Positions 1 to 6,782 are shown, counted from the stretch's first letter. The stretch: DNA of 7,595 bases from Opitutaceae bacterium (GCA_031282705.1 JAITDF010000002.1:1-7595); one strand, 5' to 3'. The notes: generated from the sequence alone by a model not told the origin. Program-made: numbers and translations.

Positions 1-1823
1 ACGTTGCTGATGATCGCACCCCCGCCGCCGCCCGCCCTCGCCTCGTCCAGCGCATCCAGGAACCGCGTGCCCGTCGCCCCCCCCGCGTCCGCCTCGACGG
101 GCTTGCGCAAGTTCAGGAAGAAACCCCGCGTGTGCGCCGTCATGTAATGCCCTCGCCGGTCGCGATCCGCCAGCGCCTTGCTGTCCGTGAAATACCACGC
201 GTCAAACCACCCCGTCCGCCCCCAGTGCCCCGACGCAGGCCCCGCCCCGAACGCACGCAAATGCTTCCGGTCGGCGCGCCACACCACCACAGGCTCCCCG
301 TTCTCATCCAGCGCACGGCTCGCGTTCTCAGGGTCGTTCTCCCAGTCCCCGAACCACCGCTTGAAATTCTCCGTCCTCACCGCCAGCCATTGCCTCTCCG
401 TCAGGTTGGTCGCCTTCCCGTTCGGTGCCTTCATCCATCCCGCCGTCCCCTCATATTTGCTCCGCACCGCCGCCACTTGCTCCGCCGGCGTCTCATCCGT
501 CACAGATTCAAACATTGCCGAATCCCGCATCGCGCCGCTCACAATCCCCGGATACCCGCCCTCCGGCATCTCCGCCACGTAGTCAACCAGCATCTCCGCC
601 AGACCATCCCTCAAATCCTCGACATCACGCAATGTCGTCGCGTCCGCATCATTGTTCAGCACGCGCCGGAAACGCATTACAAACTTGTCCAGCCAGTCCA
701 GCACCGTCTGCACAAAACCCTTGAACTCGGCTTCCATCCCGCGCTTGCCGGCCACTTCGCGCAGCTTCTCCCAAAATATCGGCTGGTCGAAATGCTGCCC
801 GATCGCGTCGGACACCCATTCCTCCTCTATCCTCGACGCATCATAATCCTTCGCACGCCCCTCACGGTAGGAATCAGGCATCGGCGCCACCTGCGCCACC
901 AGCGCCCGCACCTTCTCCCATAGTTTCGGATTCTGCGCCTTGATCGAATGCGAAAACTCATGCCCCGCTATCGCCTGCGCCGGCGCGTTCGCATCCGCGT
1001 TTATCCAAATCGTGTTCGCCTCCCACGGCAGGAAAAATCCGTTCTGCCGGATTTCCTTCGACGCCCGGAAAAACACCACCCGCTTCCCAAACGCCTGCTC
1101 AAACGTGCTTACAAATCCGGCAAGTCCGGCAACGGCCGCTTGTCCCCGTTCCGCTCCCGGTGCCGTCTCAGCGCCTCCAGCCCCCGCTTCCCCGGCCACA
1201 CCGGCCACCGCGCCCCGATTTCCGATCCAATTGACGACTCGCAGCGTGACTCCGCCGGCGCCGTCTTTGCCTTTGAATCGGCTCGCAACGGCGTCGAGGG
1301 CGGCGTTGTCGTGGGTTGCTTGTTCTCCGCTGGCATCCTCCCATTTCATCGCAGCCGGTGACATCGGGTCAACCTTATTCCCAGCACCGCCCGCCTCGCT
1401 CTCATCGGCGAACAGCGCATCCGGCATGTCATACAGGGTCTTCAGCTTCCACGCCTCCCCAAAATCCTCCGTCCGCCCAAGCGATTTCCCACGGCGATCC
1501 CTCACCTCAAACCCGGCCCCGCGCCGCCGCACCGTCGCCATCCCACCGTTCGCCTTTGCAGACTCCGCCTGCGCCGCCAGCGCCGCGCTCAGTTCCGCCA
1601 TCGCAGCCTTCGCCTCAGCACTTCCCGGATCGCGCAGCTTCGGATTGTCACGGATGGAACGCAGCATCGCCGCCGCACTCTCCGCGTCCGCCGACGACTC
1701 CATCAAACGGATGCCCTCTTCCGTCAACCCATACGCCTTCAGCATCCGCCTGTCCTTCAAATATGACAAATCCTTTGCCCCGCCCGCCCCGACTCCGATC
1801 AGCACCATCGGCAGGAATGCCAT
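1..1823 (-). CDS. Polyvalent phage/ICE-type protein with zincin metallopeptidase and ART-PolyVal-like ADP-ribosyltransferase regions (C-terminus beyond window)
   Basis: This frame stays open from an ATG at 1823-1821 through 607 codons to the left edge, so the C-terminus is missing. Residues 1-100 are mostly helical and Ala/Glu-rich. Residues about 103-131 look like a small strand-strand-helix module (FEVRDRRGKSLGRTEDFGEA). At 284-292 lies AIAGHEFSH, an HExxH zincin motif (H288, E289, H292), with a plausible third ligand in EEEWVSDA (333-340). Residues about 464-575 match the ADP-ribosyltransferase family found in polyvalent proteins: LTERQW, FKRWFGDWE, DENGEPVVVW, AWYFTDS and FLNLRKPVEAD. These families are known from phages and conjugative elements, where large multi-domain proteins enter the recipient with the DNA and act on host targets. 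Oddly, the usual catalytic HGT after the 'VVY/VVW' strand reads RAD here (516-518), so transferase activity is doubtful. No clear ribosome site precedes the ATG; an in-frame stop lies about 33 bases upstream. The N-terminus may be a truncation of a longer protein. Confidence 0.8.
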   Translation of the reverse strand, partial: MAFLPMVLIGVGAGGAKDLSYLKDRRMLKAYGLTEEGIRLMESSADAESAAAMLRSIRDNPKLRDPGSAEAKAAMAELSAALAAQAESAKANGGMATVRRRGAGFEVRDRRGKSLGRTEDFGEAWKLKTLYDMPDALFADESEAGGAGNKVDPMSPAAMKWEDASGEQATHDNAALDAVASRFKGKDGAGGVTLRVVNWIGNRGAVAGVAGEAGAGGAETAPGAERGQAAVAGLAGFVSTFEQAFGKRVVFFRASKEIRQNGFFLPWEANTIWINADANAPAQAIAGHEFSHSIKAQNPKLWEKVRALVAQVAPMPDSYREGRAKDYDASRIEEEWVSDAIGQHFDQPIFWEKLREVAGKRGMEAEFKGFVQTVLDWLDKFVMRFRRVLNNDADATTLRDVEDLRDGLAEMLVDYVAEMPEGGYPGIVSGAMRDSAMFESVTDETPAEQVAAVRSKYEGTAGWMKAPNGKATNLTERQWLAVRTENFKRWFGDWENDPENASRALDENGEPVVVWRADRKHLRAFGAGPASGHWGRTGWFDAWYFTDSKALADRDRRGHYMTAHTRGFFLNLRKPVEADAGGATGTRFLDALDEARAGGGGGAIISN

Positions 1824-1837
1824 TTTTAAGGGACAGG

Positions 1838-1865
1838 TTAATAACAGGGCCGATTAATAACAGGG
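1838..1865. repeat. Two 12-bp direct repeats (TTAATAACAGGG), 16-bp period
   Basis: TTAATAACAGGG occurs at 1838-1849 and again at 1854-1865, separated by CCGA. The pair lies just upstream of the polyvalent-protein start, in the spacer behind the glycosidase gene. It could be a small tandem duplication, a protein-binding site or the scar of a junction. Nothing in the window identifies which. Confidence 0.5.
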
Positions 1866-1883
1866 GCGCAAATTTTTCAAAGC

Positions 1884-1897
1884 GGAGCAACAGCTCC
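1884..1897 (-). terminator. Possible weak hairpin terminator after the glycosidase gene
   Basis: On the minus strand GGAGC-TGTT-GCTCC forms a 5-bp stem about 30 bases past the glycosidase stop, followed within ten bases by AAAAATTT rather than a clean run of T. The position suits a terminator. The short stem and poor T-tract make this tentative. Confidence 0.25.
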
Positions 1898-1927
1898 AGT
1901 TTCATGCGGACGGAAAAGGCAAAGAGC

Positions 1928-4159
1928 TTACGGAACTTTTGAGATCCCCTCAAACTTGACCGACCAAGAGCCGTCTTTCGGGAAGCCGGGCATGGAGCTT
2001 TCGGAACCGTCCCATCCGGCGCACATCAGCGCCACCGCCCAGAGCAGGCCTCCGTTGCCCGGAAGATACCATCCGGCGTTGTAGCCCGCAGGAGTGTAGG
2101 CGTTCAAAGGGGCGTCGAAGAGCAGCCAATCCACGGCTTCCTTGTGGCGTCCCAGCCGAGCCGCGCTCATCGCAAGCATGGGGTAGTCGCATCCCCAAAG
2201 ATTGCCCTTCCATTCGCCGCTTCGCAGGTCTTCGGCGATTTTGTCGTAGGTGCGCGCCATGATTTCCGAGTCTGTCAAGGGACCATTCACGCAGCCGTAA
2301 ACTTCCAGCCAGGCGGGACGCAGAAAGCGTCCGTTCGGCATTCTGTCCCAAGTCTCCGGATGCGATTCCGCGTCGATATAAACGCCGTCAACGACGGGCG
2401 GCTTGGAAATGTTTTTCAAGACGTGGGCGATTTTTTCATCCTCGGGCATGCCCAGGCGCGCGCGCCATTTTTGCGCCATCTGCAGGGCGAGCGCCCAGTA
2501 GTTCAGCTCGCTTGTCGAGTTCCAGCAATCGAAGCCGCGCGTGCCTTCCGCCCCGCTCATCAAGGGCGGCCCCAGCACGTATCTTTTTAAAGCGGCGTCC
2601 CAGTAAAGGAAGTCGAGCATCATTTGCGTGGTCTCCAGAATAATGTCTTTCCATTGGCGCAAAGTTTCCGCCGAAGGGGCGGCCCTGTAGGAAAGCTCCG
2701 CCAGATAAAACGGATGCACGTTTTGCGTGATTCTGTTCGGCCCGTGGTCCCAGCTTTCCCAGCGCCCGAAAGGATCCGGGGTTTTCAGCCATTTCGCGCC
2801 CTTGAGCCCCTCGGCGGCGGCCTCCGCCCTGGCGGATTTCAGGCCGATTTCGTTATACCATTCCACCCAGCCTTTCAAAAATCCCCCTCTGCCCCAGAAG
2901 AAAAAATGTGCGCCGTGCCACGCGGTCATTTCAAGGTGAAACTTGCCGCACCAGTAATCCGTCGCGAGCAAACCCGCTTCGGAAGGCGGCATGGAGCCCG
3001 CCGAATTGGCAGCCATCAGAAACTGGGACAACACCACCCTGCGCTCAAGCTCCTTCCAGCGCGGGTCGGTGCTTGCCGAAAAATCCGCGATCCCTCCGTT
3101 GTTCCAATAGGCGTTCCAGTGTTTTTGGGCGGCGTCTTTCATTTTGCCGAAATCCGCCGCGGCCTTCGTCAGGCGAATTTTTTTTACTCTGTCCAAGCCG
3201 TAATCCGACGCGTTTTCGGTATTTTGCAGGTTCTCAAATATCGCGGTGAACTCCGCGGACTCCGAATTTTCTGAACGGAGAATCACCGTGTGTTCCCCCA
3301 TTATATTCTCAAAACCTCCCTCGCTTTTGGAGACGGAAAGGCCCTTTGTCCCGCAGAGGCGGATCATGTATTTTCCGCCGTCGTCCATCTCCCTGATTAC
3401 GCGGAATTCGTCCCGCCCGTGTTTTTCCAAAATCGTTTTGTGGCCTTGGGCGCGATTGAAGACGCTGGAGAAATTCGGATCCGGCTGTGCCTTGGCGTGC
3501 AGCGACAACTGCGTGCGCAGAGGGTAGCCGAAAGTCAAAACCACGCCGAGCCTGCCGTCTTTCAATAGCGCGGAATCGACGCGCACGCCCACGGCGTCGG
3601 CGTCCGGATGCACGGTGCTGACAACGCCCACGCGCTCCCCGAGGTATTCAAAGACGCTCTCCACCCTTCCGTTCCAAAGATCGAGCTTCCTTGAAATTAT
3701 ATTGACGTCCTCGGGTTTGATTTGCGCGCCATCTTTTCCCCTGAAGGCGATGCGGCAAAGGTTCATCATGTGCGGATTGTCATAATACCACCTGCGAGCT
3801 TCAGTCTCCTGTTTTGTGCGGGCAGCCTTTGCGCCGACGCCCTGCGCAAGATAGTTAAACGTGCGCCCGTGAGAATCCACGGGATATCTTTTTTGATTGC
3901 CCGCCTCAAAGTTTTCGGGACGCGGAAAACTGTGCCAAGCCCAGTGCGCCGTCGTGTTTCCCGCAAAGGTCTGCAAGCCCGTGGCGTCACAGTTGAACGC
4001 GAACTCCCCGTTGCCGAGCGTCGTGACGCCCAAAGGCTCGTTCCAAACAGGGGAGTTCCTTTCAACAACCGCCTTTCTGTCTATCTTTCCATCCTCCGCC
4101 TCTAAATTTCCAAAAAAGAAAACCGGCGCGGTCAACAGCGTGCAAATCAGATTTCGCAT
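1928..4159 (-). CDS. Secreted six-hairpin glycosidase-like glycoside hydrolase
   Basis: The product is about 743 residues from ATG 4159, probably exported and acting on oligosaccharides outside the cytoplasm. I chose this start because it opens directly on a signal peptide (MRNLICTLLTAPVFFFGNLEA, cut likely after LEA). A longer start at 4231 would add 24 residues and overlaps the upstream stop as ATGA, so it cannot be excluded. Residues about 33-65 carry NSPVWNEPLGVTTLGNGEFAF and GLQTF, then a beta-rich N-terminal region. The C-terminal half looks like an (alpha/alpha)6 barrel: GKFHLEMTAWHGAHFFFWGR (405-424), CWNSTSELNYWALALQMA (545-562), YLPGNGGLLWAVALMCAGWDG (698-718) and GFPKDGSW near the end. 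This architecture is typical of a family in Bacteroidota and PVC bacteria related to GH65/GH95-type enzymes. Glu 410 (HLEM) and Glu 551 (TSEL) are my candidates for catalytic or binding acids; this is inference. The substrate is unknown. It is last in a three-gene minus-strand cluster and less GC-rich than its neighbours. Confidence 0.82.
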   Translation of the reverse strand: MRNLICTLLTAPVFFFGNLEAEDGKIDRKAVVERNSPVWNEPLGVTTLGNGEFAFNCDATGLQTFAGNTTAHWAWHSFPRPENFEAGNQKRYPVDSHGRTFNYLAQGVGAKAARTKQETEARRWYYDNPHMMNLCRIAFRGKDGAQIKPEDVNIISRKLDLWNGRVESVFEYLGERVGVVSTVHPDADAVGVRVDSALLKDGRLGVVLTFGYPLRTQLSLHAKAQPDPNFSSVFNRAQGHKTILEKHGRDEFRVIREMDDGGKYMIRLCGTKGLSVSKSEGGFENIMGEHTVILRSENSESAEFTAIFENLQNTENASDYGLDRVKKIRLTKAAADFGKMKDAAQKHWNAYWNNGGIADFSASTDPRWKELERRVVLSQFLMAANSAGSMPPSEAGLLATDYWCGKFHLEMTAWHGAHFFFWGRGGFLKGWVEWYNEIGLKSARAEAAAEGLKGAKWLKTPDPFGRWESWDHGPNRITQNVHPFYLAELSYRAAPSAETLRQWKDIILETTQMMLDFLYWDAALKRYVLGPPLMSGAEGTRGFDCWNSTSELNYWALALQMAQKWRARLGMPEDEKIAHVLKNISKPPVVDGVYIDAESHPETWDRMPNGRFLRPAWLEVYGCVNGPLTDSEIMARTYDKIAEDLRSGEWKGNLWGCDYPMLAMSAARLGRHKEAVDWLLFDAPLNAYTPAGYNAGWYLPGNGGLLWAVALMCAGWDGSESSMPGFPKDGSWSVKFEGISKVP

Positions 4160-4227
4160 GCCCGTCTTCTTCAATGAATGGATGGGATGGAAGATGGGGG
4201 CTTTTGTAGGGGGCAGGTTGTGTTTTG

Positions 4228-4470
4228 TCATTTTTTACAATTGCTATAGGCTGATAGATGGTTGCGCACCGTGGATGTTTTCCAAGTTGCAATTTTCGGC
4301 CACCCAGTCAACCAGCGCGCTCTGATTCCCAACTCGGCGGTCACTACTTTTCCAAAGCGCCAGTCCGCGTCCAGTATCGTCCGGACACGAGGCCTGCCGG
4401 GCGGCGCACTCGCTCCGAAAAACACATGCGCGCAAAAGCAGCAGAGAATACATGCGATTATGGCCTTCAT
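4228..4470 (-). pseudogene. Truncated N-terminus of a GH2-type glycoside hydrolase (signal peptide plus first strand)
   Basis: This 80-residue frame begins with a clear signal peptide (MKAIIACILCCFCAHVFFGA, cut around GASA). It continues with RVRTILDADWRFGK (28-41), the pattern that opens GH2 beta-galactosidase/glucuronidase-type enzymes, usually 700-1000 residues long. After K41 (about 4348) the resemblance stops; the remaining 39 residues (from VVTAELG) look random. Another minus-strand frame over 4244-4345 reads ALVDWVAENCNLENIHGAQP before its stop, perhaps the tail of a different protein, which would suggest a deletion joining two genes. The ribosome site AAGGAG is intact. The stop TGA overlaps a possible ATG of the next gene. 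The short peptide is probably still translated and exported but enzymatically dead. The GH2 assignment rests on one short motif plus context. Confidence 0.5.
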
Positions 4471-4474
4471 GGCG

Positions 4475-4480
4475 CTCCTT
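4475..4480 (-). promoter_or_regulatory. Shine-Dalgarno site AAGGAG of the truncated GH2 gene
   Basis: AAGGAG lies four bases upstream of ATG 4470 on the minus strand. It is the clearest ribosome site in the window, which is notable because it serves a broken gene. It supports 4470 as the original start. Confidence 0.6.
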
Positions 4481-4500
4481 CCCCGGCCTGGCCTCCGTGT

Positions 4501-6108
4501 TTATTTTGATTTTCCGCCCGCCGGCCACGGCCAGTCGTCCGTTCGGAACGGGAGCGCGGGCAGGTTTTCCTTGTTGTATAAATTGAGGTTTTCGGGATTG
4601 TTTTCCCAGGCATAACGCACCGCGACCGGCCGCGGCACATGCGGGGATTCCAGGACGACGCTCCGCCCGGATAGTTTCGCCGCCGCCGGAAAGAACTTCC
4701 GGTCATCCCCCGCAATCTCAAAGCCGCGCGGCGGTTCGCCGTCCGCCGTCGTCAGACCGCCCCCGGTGTGCCTGAACGAAACCACGGCCCGGCCGTCCCC
4801 GCAGGCGGCGTCGTGGAAAACAGGGCCGGACCAGACAAGGCCGCCCTCTCCGTAAACCAGCGCCCGCGCCGCCAGCGCCAGCCGCTCGCCGACCGGCGTT
4901 TTATTGCGCGGATGAATGTCTCCGGGGTCGCCGGAATCTATTATGCAGACGAGCCCCGTCTCCGGGACGCTTTGCGCAATCCGCTCCTGCTGCTCGCGCA
5001 AGAGCGGCCAGACGTTGCCGTTTTTGAAATTTGGCAGCTGCACGATGAGGAACGGAAGCATGTCCGGCTTGTCCCGCCGCGCCGCGCGCGCCCAGTCCGC
5101 GCGCCAGCCGTTTATCAAATCGGCCATCAAGGCCGCGTAATCCCCCGCCCACTGGAGCGAGGCGTTGTTCTCGCCCTGATACCACGCCACGCCGCGGATG
5201 CCGTAAGGCTGGAGCGGGGCAATCATGCCATTATACAGGCAGGCGGGGCGGCGTTTGCTTTCCGGCCCCATGGGCGGCTCCGGCGCGCGCGGCGGCTGTC
5301 TCTTTTCCTGTTTTGCCTTTTCGACGGCCTCCAGGTGCCGCTCCAGTTTTTCCGCGTAAAGTTTGTTTTCAACCGGCAGCTTGTCCAGTTGCCCGCGATA
5401 CCAGCGCCGGATGTATGCGGCTCCTTTTCCATTTTCAAAGGCATCGTTGGGCAGCCAGGCGTGGGCGTTGGTGGCGCCGACGGCGGATTGTATAATCCCG
5501 ACCGGCACGCCGGGCCGGGCGCGTTGCAGCGCGCGGGCGAAATAAACCATGACGGCGGAAAAATTCCGCAGGCTGTTGTTGTCCGAGACCCGCCAGCGCG
5601 CGCCCCCGAGGTCGCGCCGCGGGGCGTCGGATGCCGTCCACGCCATCTGGAATACGCGCACCCGGGAAAAATCTCCCGCCGCGATTTCCTTTTGCACGGA
5701 ATCCCAGTCGGTCGTCCCGCCGGCGGAGACGCCCATGTTGGACTGCCCCGAGCCGAGCCACACCTCCCCGATCAGCACGTCCTCGACACGGACCTCATTT
5801 TCCCCGCGGATGCCCAGGGTCAGCGGGCTCGCGGCGACCGGCTGGGCGGGAAGCTCCACCAGCCAGTTCCCCTCGCCGTCGGCGGACGCCCCGCCGGAGG
5901 CAAGCGCGCCGAGGGAAACCTGCACCCGTTCGCCCGGCGCAGCGGTGCCCCACACATAAATGGGCTTGCCATGCTGCAACACCATGTGGTCCGTGAAAAG
6001 CGAAGCCGGCGCAACCCTGGCTCCGGCATTCAACGCCAGACAAAAACACATGCAGGTGAATCCCCAATGGCCGGGCTTCCGCCATTTGCCGTGAATGATG
6101 TTTTTCAT
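4501..6108 (-). CDS. Secreted sialate O-acetylesterase-like carbohydrate esterase (SGNH/SASA family)
   Basis: This is a 535-residue exported esterase expected to remove O-acetyl groups from sialic acid or other acetylated sugars. The SGNH-hydrolase signatures are complete: GEVWLGSGQSNM (114-125) with nucleophile Ser123; the conserved YNGMIAPLQPYGIRGVAWYQ (293-312) followed by GENNA, containing Glu313; and GDPGDIHPRN (393-402) with the Asp397-x-His399 pair of the triad. The N-terminal part (VAPASLFTDHMVLQHGKPIYVWG) is the usual beta-sandwich entry of this family. I chose ATG 6108 because it opens a signal peptide (basic MKNIIHGKWRKPGH, then WGFTCMCFCLALNAGA). The longer frame to 6174 merely translates a palindromic repeat. 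Length fits the family. It is the first gene of a minus-strand cluster, 30 bases ahead of the GH2 stump and upstream of the six-hairpin glycosidase, so deacetylation probably prepares a glycan for hydrolysis. Real sialic-acid specificity is not shown: no sialidase or Nan genes are in the window. Confidence 0.93.
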   Translation of the reverse strand: MKNIIHGKWRKPGHWGFTCMCFCLALNAGARVAPASLFTDHMVLQHGKPIYVWGTAAPGERVQVSLGALASGGASADGEGNWLVELPAQPVAASPLTLGIRGENEVRVEDVLIGEVWLGSGQSNMGVSAGGTTDWDSVQKEIAAGDFSRVRVFQMAWTASDAPRRDLGGARWRVSDNNSLRNFSAVMVYFARALQRARPGVPVGIIQSAVGATNAHAWLPNDAFENGKGAAYIRRWYRGQLDKLPVENKLYAEKLERHLEAVEKAKQEKRQPPRAPEPPMGPESKRRPACLYNGMIAPLQPYGIRGVAWYQGENNASLQWAGDYAALMADLINGWRADWARAARRDKPDMLPFLIVQLPNFKNGNVWPLLREQQERIAQSVPETGLVCIIDSGDPGDIHPRNKTPVGERLALAARALVYGEGGLVWSGPVFHDAACGDGRAVVSFRHTGGGLTTADGEPPRGFEIAGDDRKFFPAAAKLSGRSVVLESPHVPRPVAVRYAWENNPENLNLYNKENLPALPFRTDDWPWPAGGKSK

Positions 6109-6129
6109 TGTTACGTTTCGTTTTATTAA

Positions 6130-6217
6130 AACCACAGCTGGACACAGATAAACACAAATAAAAACCCTCCCCAAAACGATGGTTTGAATCCGTGTTTATC
6201 CATGTTCATCCGTGGTT
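6130..6217. repeat. Palindromic dispersed repeat, 30-bp arms, in the esterase 5' leader
   Basis: Arms at 6130-6159 and 6188-6217 are imperfect inverted copies (23 of 30 positions identical) around a 28-base loop. The right arm reads ATCCGTGTTTATCCATGTTC and ends ATCCGTGGTT, a sequence type I recall as widely dispersed between genes in many environmental bacteria, so this is probably one copy of a repeat family. Five of the seven differences become G-U pairs in minus-strand RNA, giving 28 of 30 paired positions. In plus-strand RNA the same positions are A-C mismatches. The hairpin would sit in the transcript leader just before the esterase start at 6108. It might act in RNA stability, attenuation or termination; the function is not shown. 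Confidence 0.75.
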
Positions 6218-6226
6218 AAATTTAAT

Positions 6227-6502
6227 GGTCCCTCGCCGTTTATCATGGGTGAGTTGAAAAGAATATGACGTCTAAAGACCCCTGCCATTCCATGCATGCG
6301 GCAAGTCGCTGCCTTGCGATCCCCCACGCCCTCCTCCCTTTCCCCGAGGAGAGGGGAACCGCCCGCTCCGCGTGAAGCGGCCTGCAGGCCGCCCTTCGGG
6401 CCACTTCGTGACTCCGTGCTCGCGCCGCCTATTCATGATTTTTGCATTCATAAAGCCTTATGGCATTTTCCCTCGGAGACCCATGATAAACGGTGATGAG
6501 CC
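6227..6502. mobile_element. MITE-like 276-bp non-coding element with 24-bp imperfect terminal inverted repeats
   Basis: CCGTTTATCATGGGT at 6236-6250 recurs exactly inverted at 6479-6493. Extending outward gives 24-bp ends (6227-6250 and 6479-6502) with 20 matching positions. The interior has no convincing gene. It holds nested hairpins: TTCCCC/GGGGAA (6340-6358), the perfect palindrome GCGGCCTGCAGGCCGC (6377-6392) and GCCC-TTC-GGGC (6391-6401). I see no clear target-site duplication. The right end lies one base from the point where the RhuM fragment loses family resemblance, but no RhuM remainder exists on the far side. A simple single insertion therefore does not explain the break; a later deletion or rearrangement would be needed. 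Confidence 0.5.
6377..6392. repeat. Perfect 16-bp palindrome GCGGCCTGCAGGCCGC
   Basis: The sequence equals its own reverse complement. It lies inside a wider pairing of GAAGCGGCC (6374-6382) with GGCCACTTC (6399-6407). The single mismatch of the wider stem becomes a G-U pair in minus-strand RNA. It may be the core of a REP-like unit within the MITE-like element. Confidence 0.6.
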
Positions 6503-6722
6503 AGAATTCCTTACAGACTGCGTCCTCGTTCAACTCGCCGCCAGCCAGGATGTTCTTGATATGCATCGTGACATTCGGGCGGGAAGTCCCGTAGAGATCG
6601 GCCAACTGCTGTGGCGTCAACCAGACAGCCTCACCATCAAGCCGGACGCTGACCTTGGCGACACTATCATCCGTCTCGTGGATGATGATTTGCGGCGGTT
6701 TATCGCCAGGCTTTTCGTTCAT
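6429..6722 (-). CDS. Truncated RhuM-family protein (N-terminal domain only)
   Basis: The 97-residue product begins with a stretch characteristic of RhuM-family proteins: VRLDGEAVWLTPQQLADLYG (26-45), then TSRPNVTMHIKNILAGGELN (46-65) and AVCKEF (68-73). The QQLADLYGTSRPNVTMHIKNI part is a probable DNA-binding helix-turn-helix. RhuM family members are normally around 300 residues or more. RhuM was named from a Salmonella pathogenicity island, and its function is poorly known; relatives often sit near recombinases and restriction systems. After F73 (codon 6506-6504) the expected continuation is absent. The last 24 residues (from WLITVYHG) are translated from the inverted-repeat end and interior of the neighbouring MITE-like element. 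The gene follows the serine recombinase by 60 bases on the same strand and may share its transcript. It is probably a non-functional remnant, although a bare DNA-binding domain could act as a small regulator. No strong ribosome site is visible. Confidence 0.72.
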   Translation of the reverse strand: MNEKPGDKPPQIIIHETDDSVAKVSVRLDGEAVWLTPQQLADLYGTSRPNVTMHIKNILAGGELNEDAVCKEFWLITVYHGSPRENAIRLYECKNHE

Positions 6723-6782
6723 GGTATGTTCTGGATTGTGAAATGGGTTCTGTGCTGTCAGCTTGGCTGCGGGAGGAGATGT

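Noticed and set aside
132..923. Long plus-strand frame of 263 codons, rich in Arg, Pro and His
   Set aside because: It is the antisense shadow of the GC-rich polyvalent protein gene; the composition is typical of a complementary-strand frame and no domain is recognisable.
940..1942. Overlapping plus-strand frames (305 and 208 codons) rich in Ala, Ser and Pro
   Set aside because: They are low-complexity antisense reading of the same gene; the minus frame carries HEFSH and the ART motifs, the plus frames nothing.
1648..1953. Minus-strand 101-codon frame at the start of the polyvalent gene
   Set aside because: It overlaps the real frame out of phase and turns into Gly/Arg-rich shadow sequence; it has no motif of its own.
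4160..4231. Start of the six-hairpin glycosidase at ATG 4231
   Set aside because: It would put 24 residues (MTKHNLPPTKAPIFHP...) in front of a well-formed signal peptide. It is kept only as an alternative because of the ATGA overlap.
4768..6129. Plus-strand frame of 453 codons opposite the esterase
   Set aside because: The minus strand holds a complete SGNH esterase with all catalytic motifs. The plus frame is a GC-driven shadow, and its end even translates the repeat region.
6296..6496. Short plus-strand frame within the repeat region
   Set aside because: It covers the palindromic element, has no ribosome site and matches no family I recognise.
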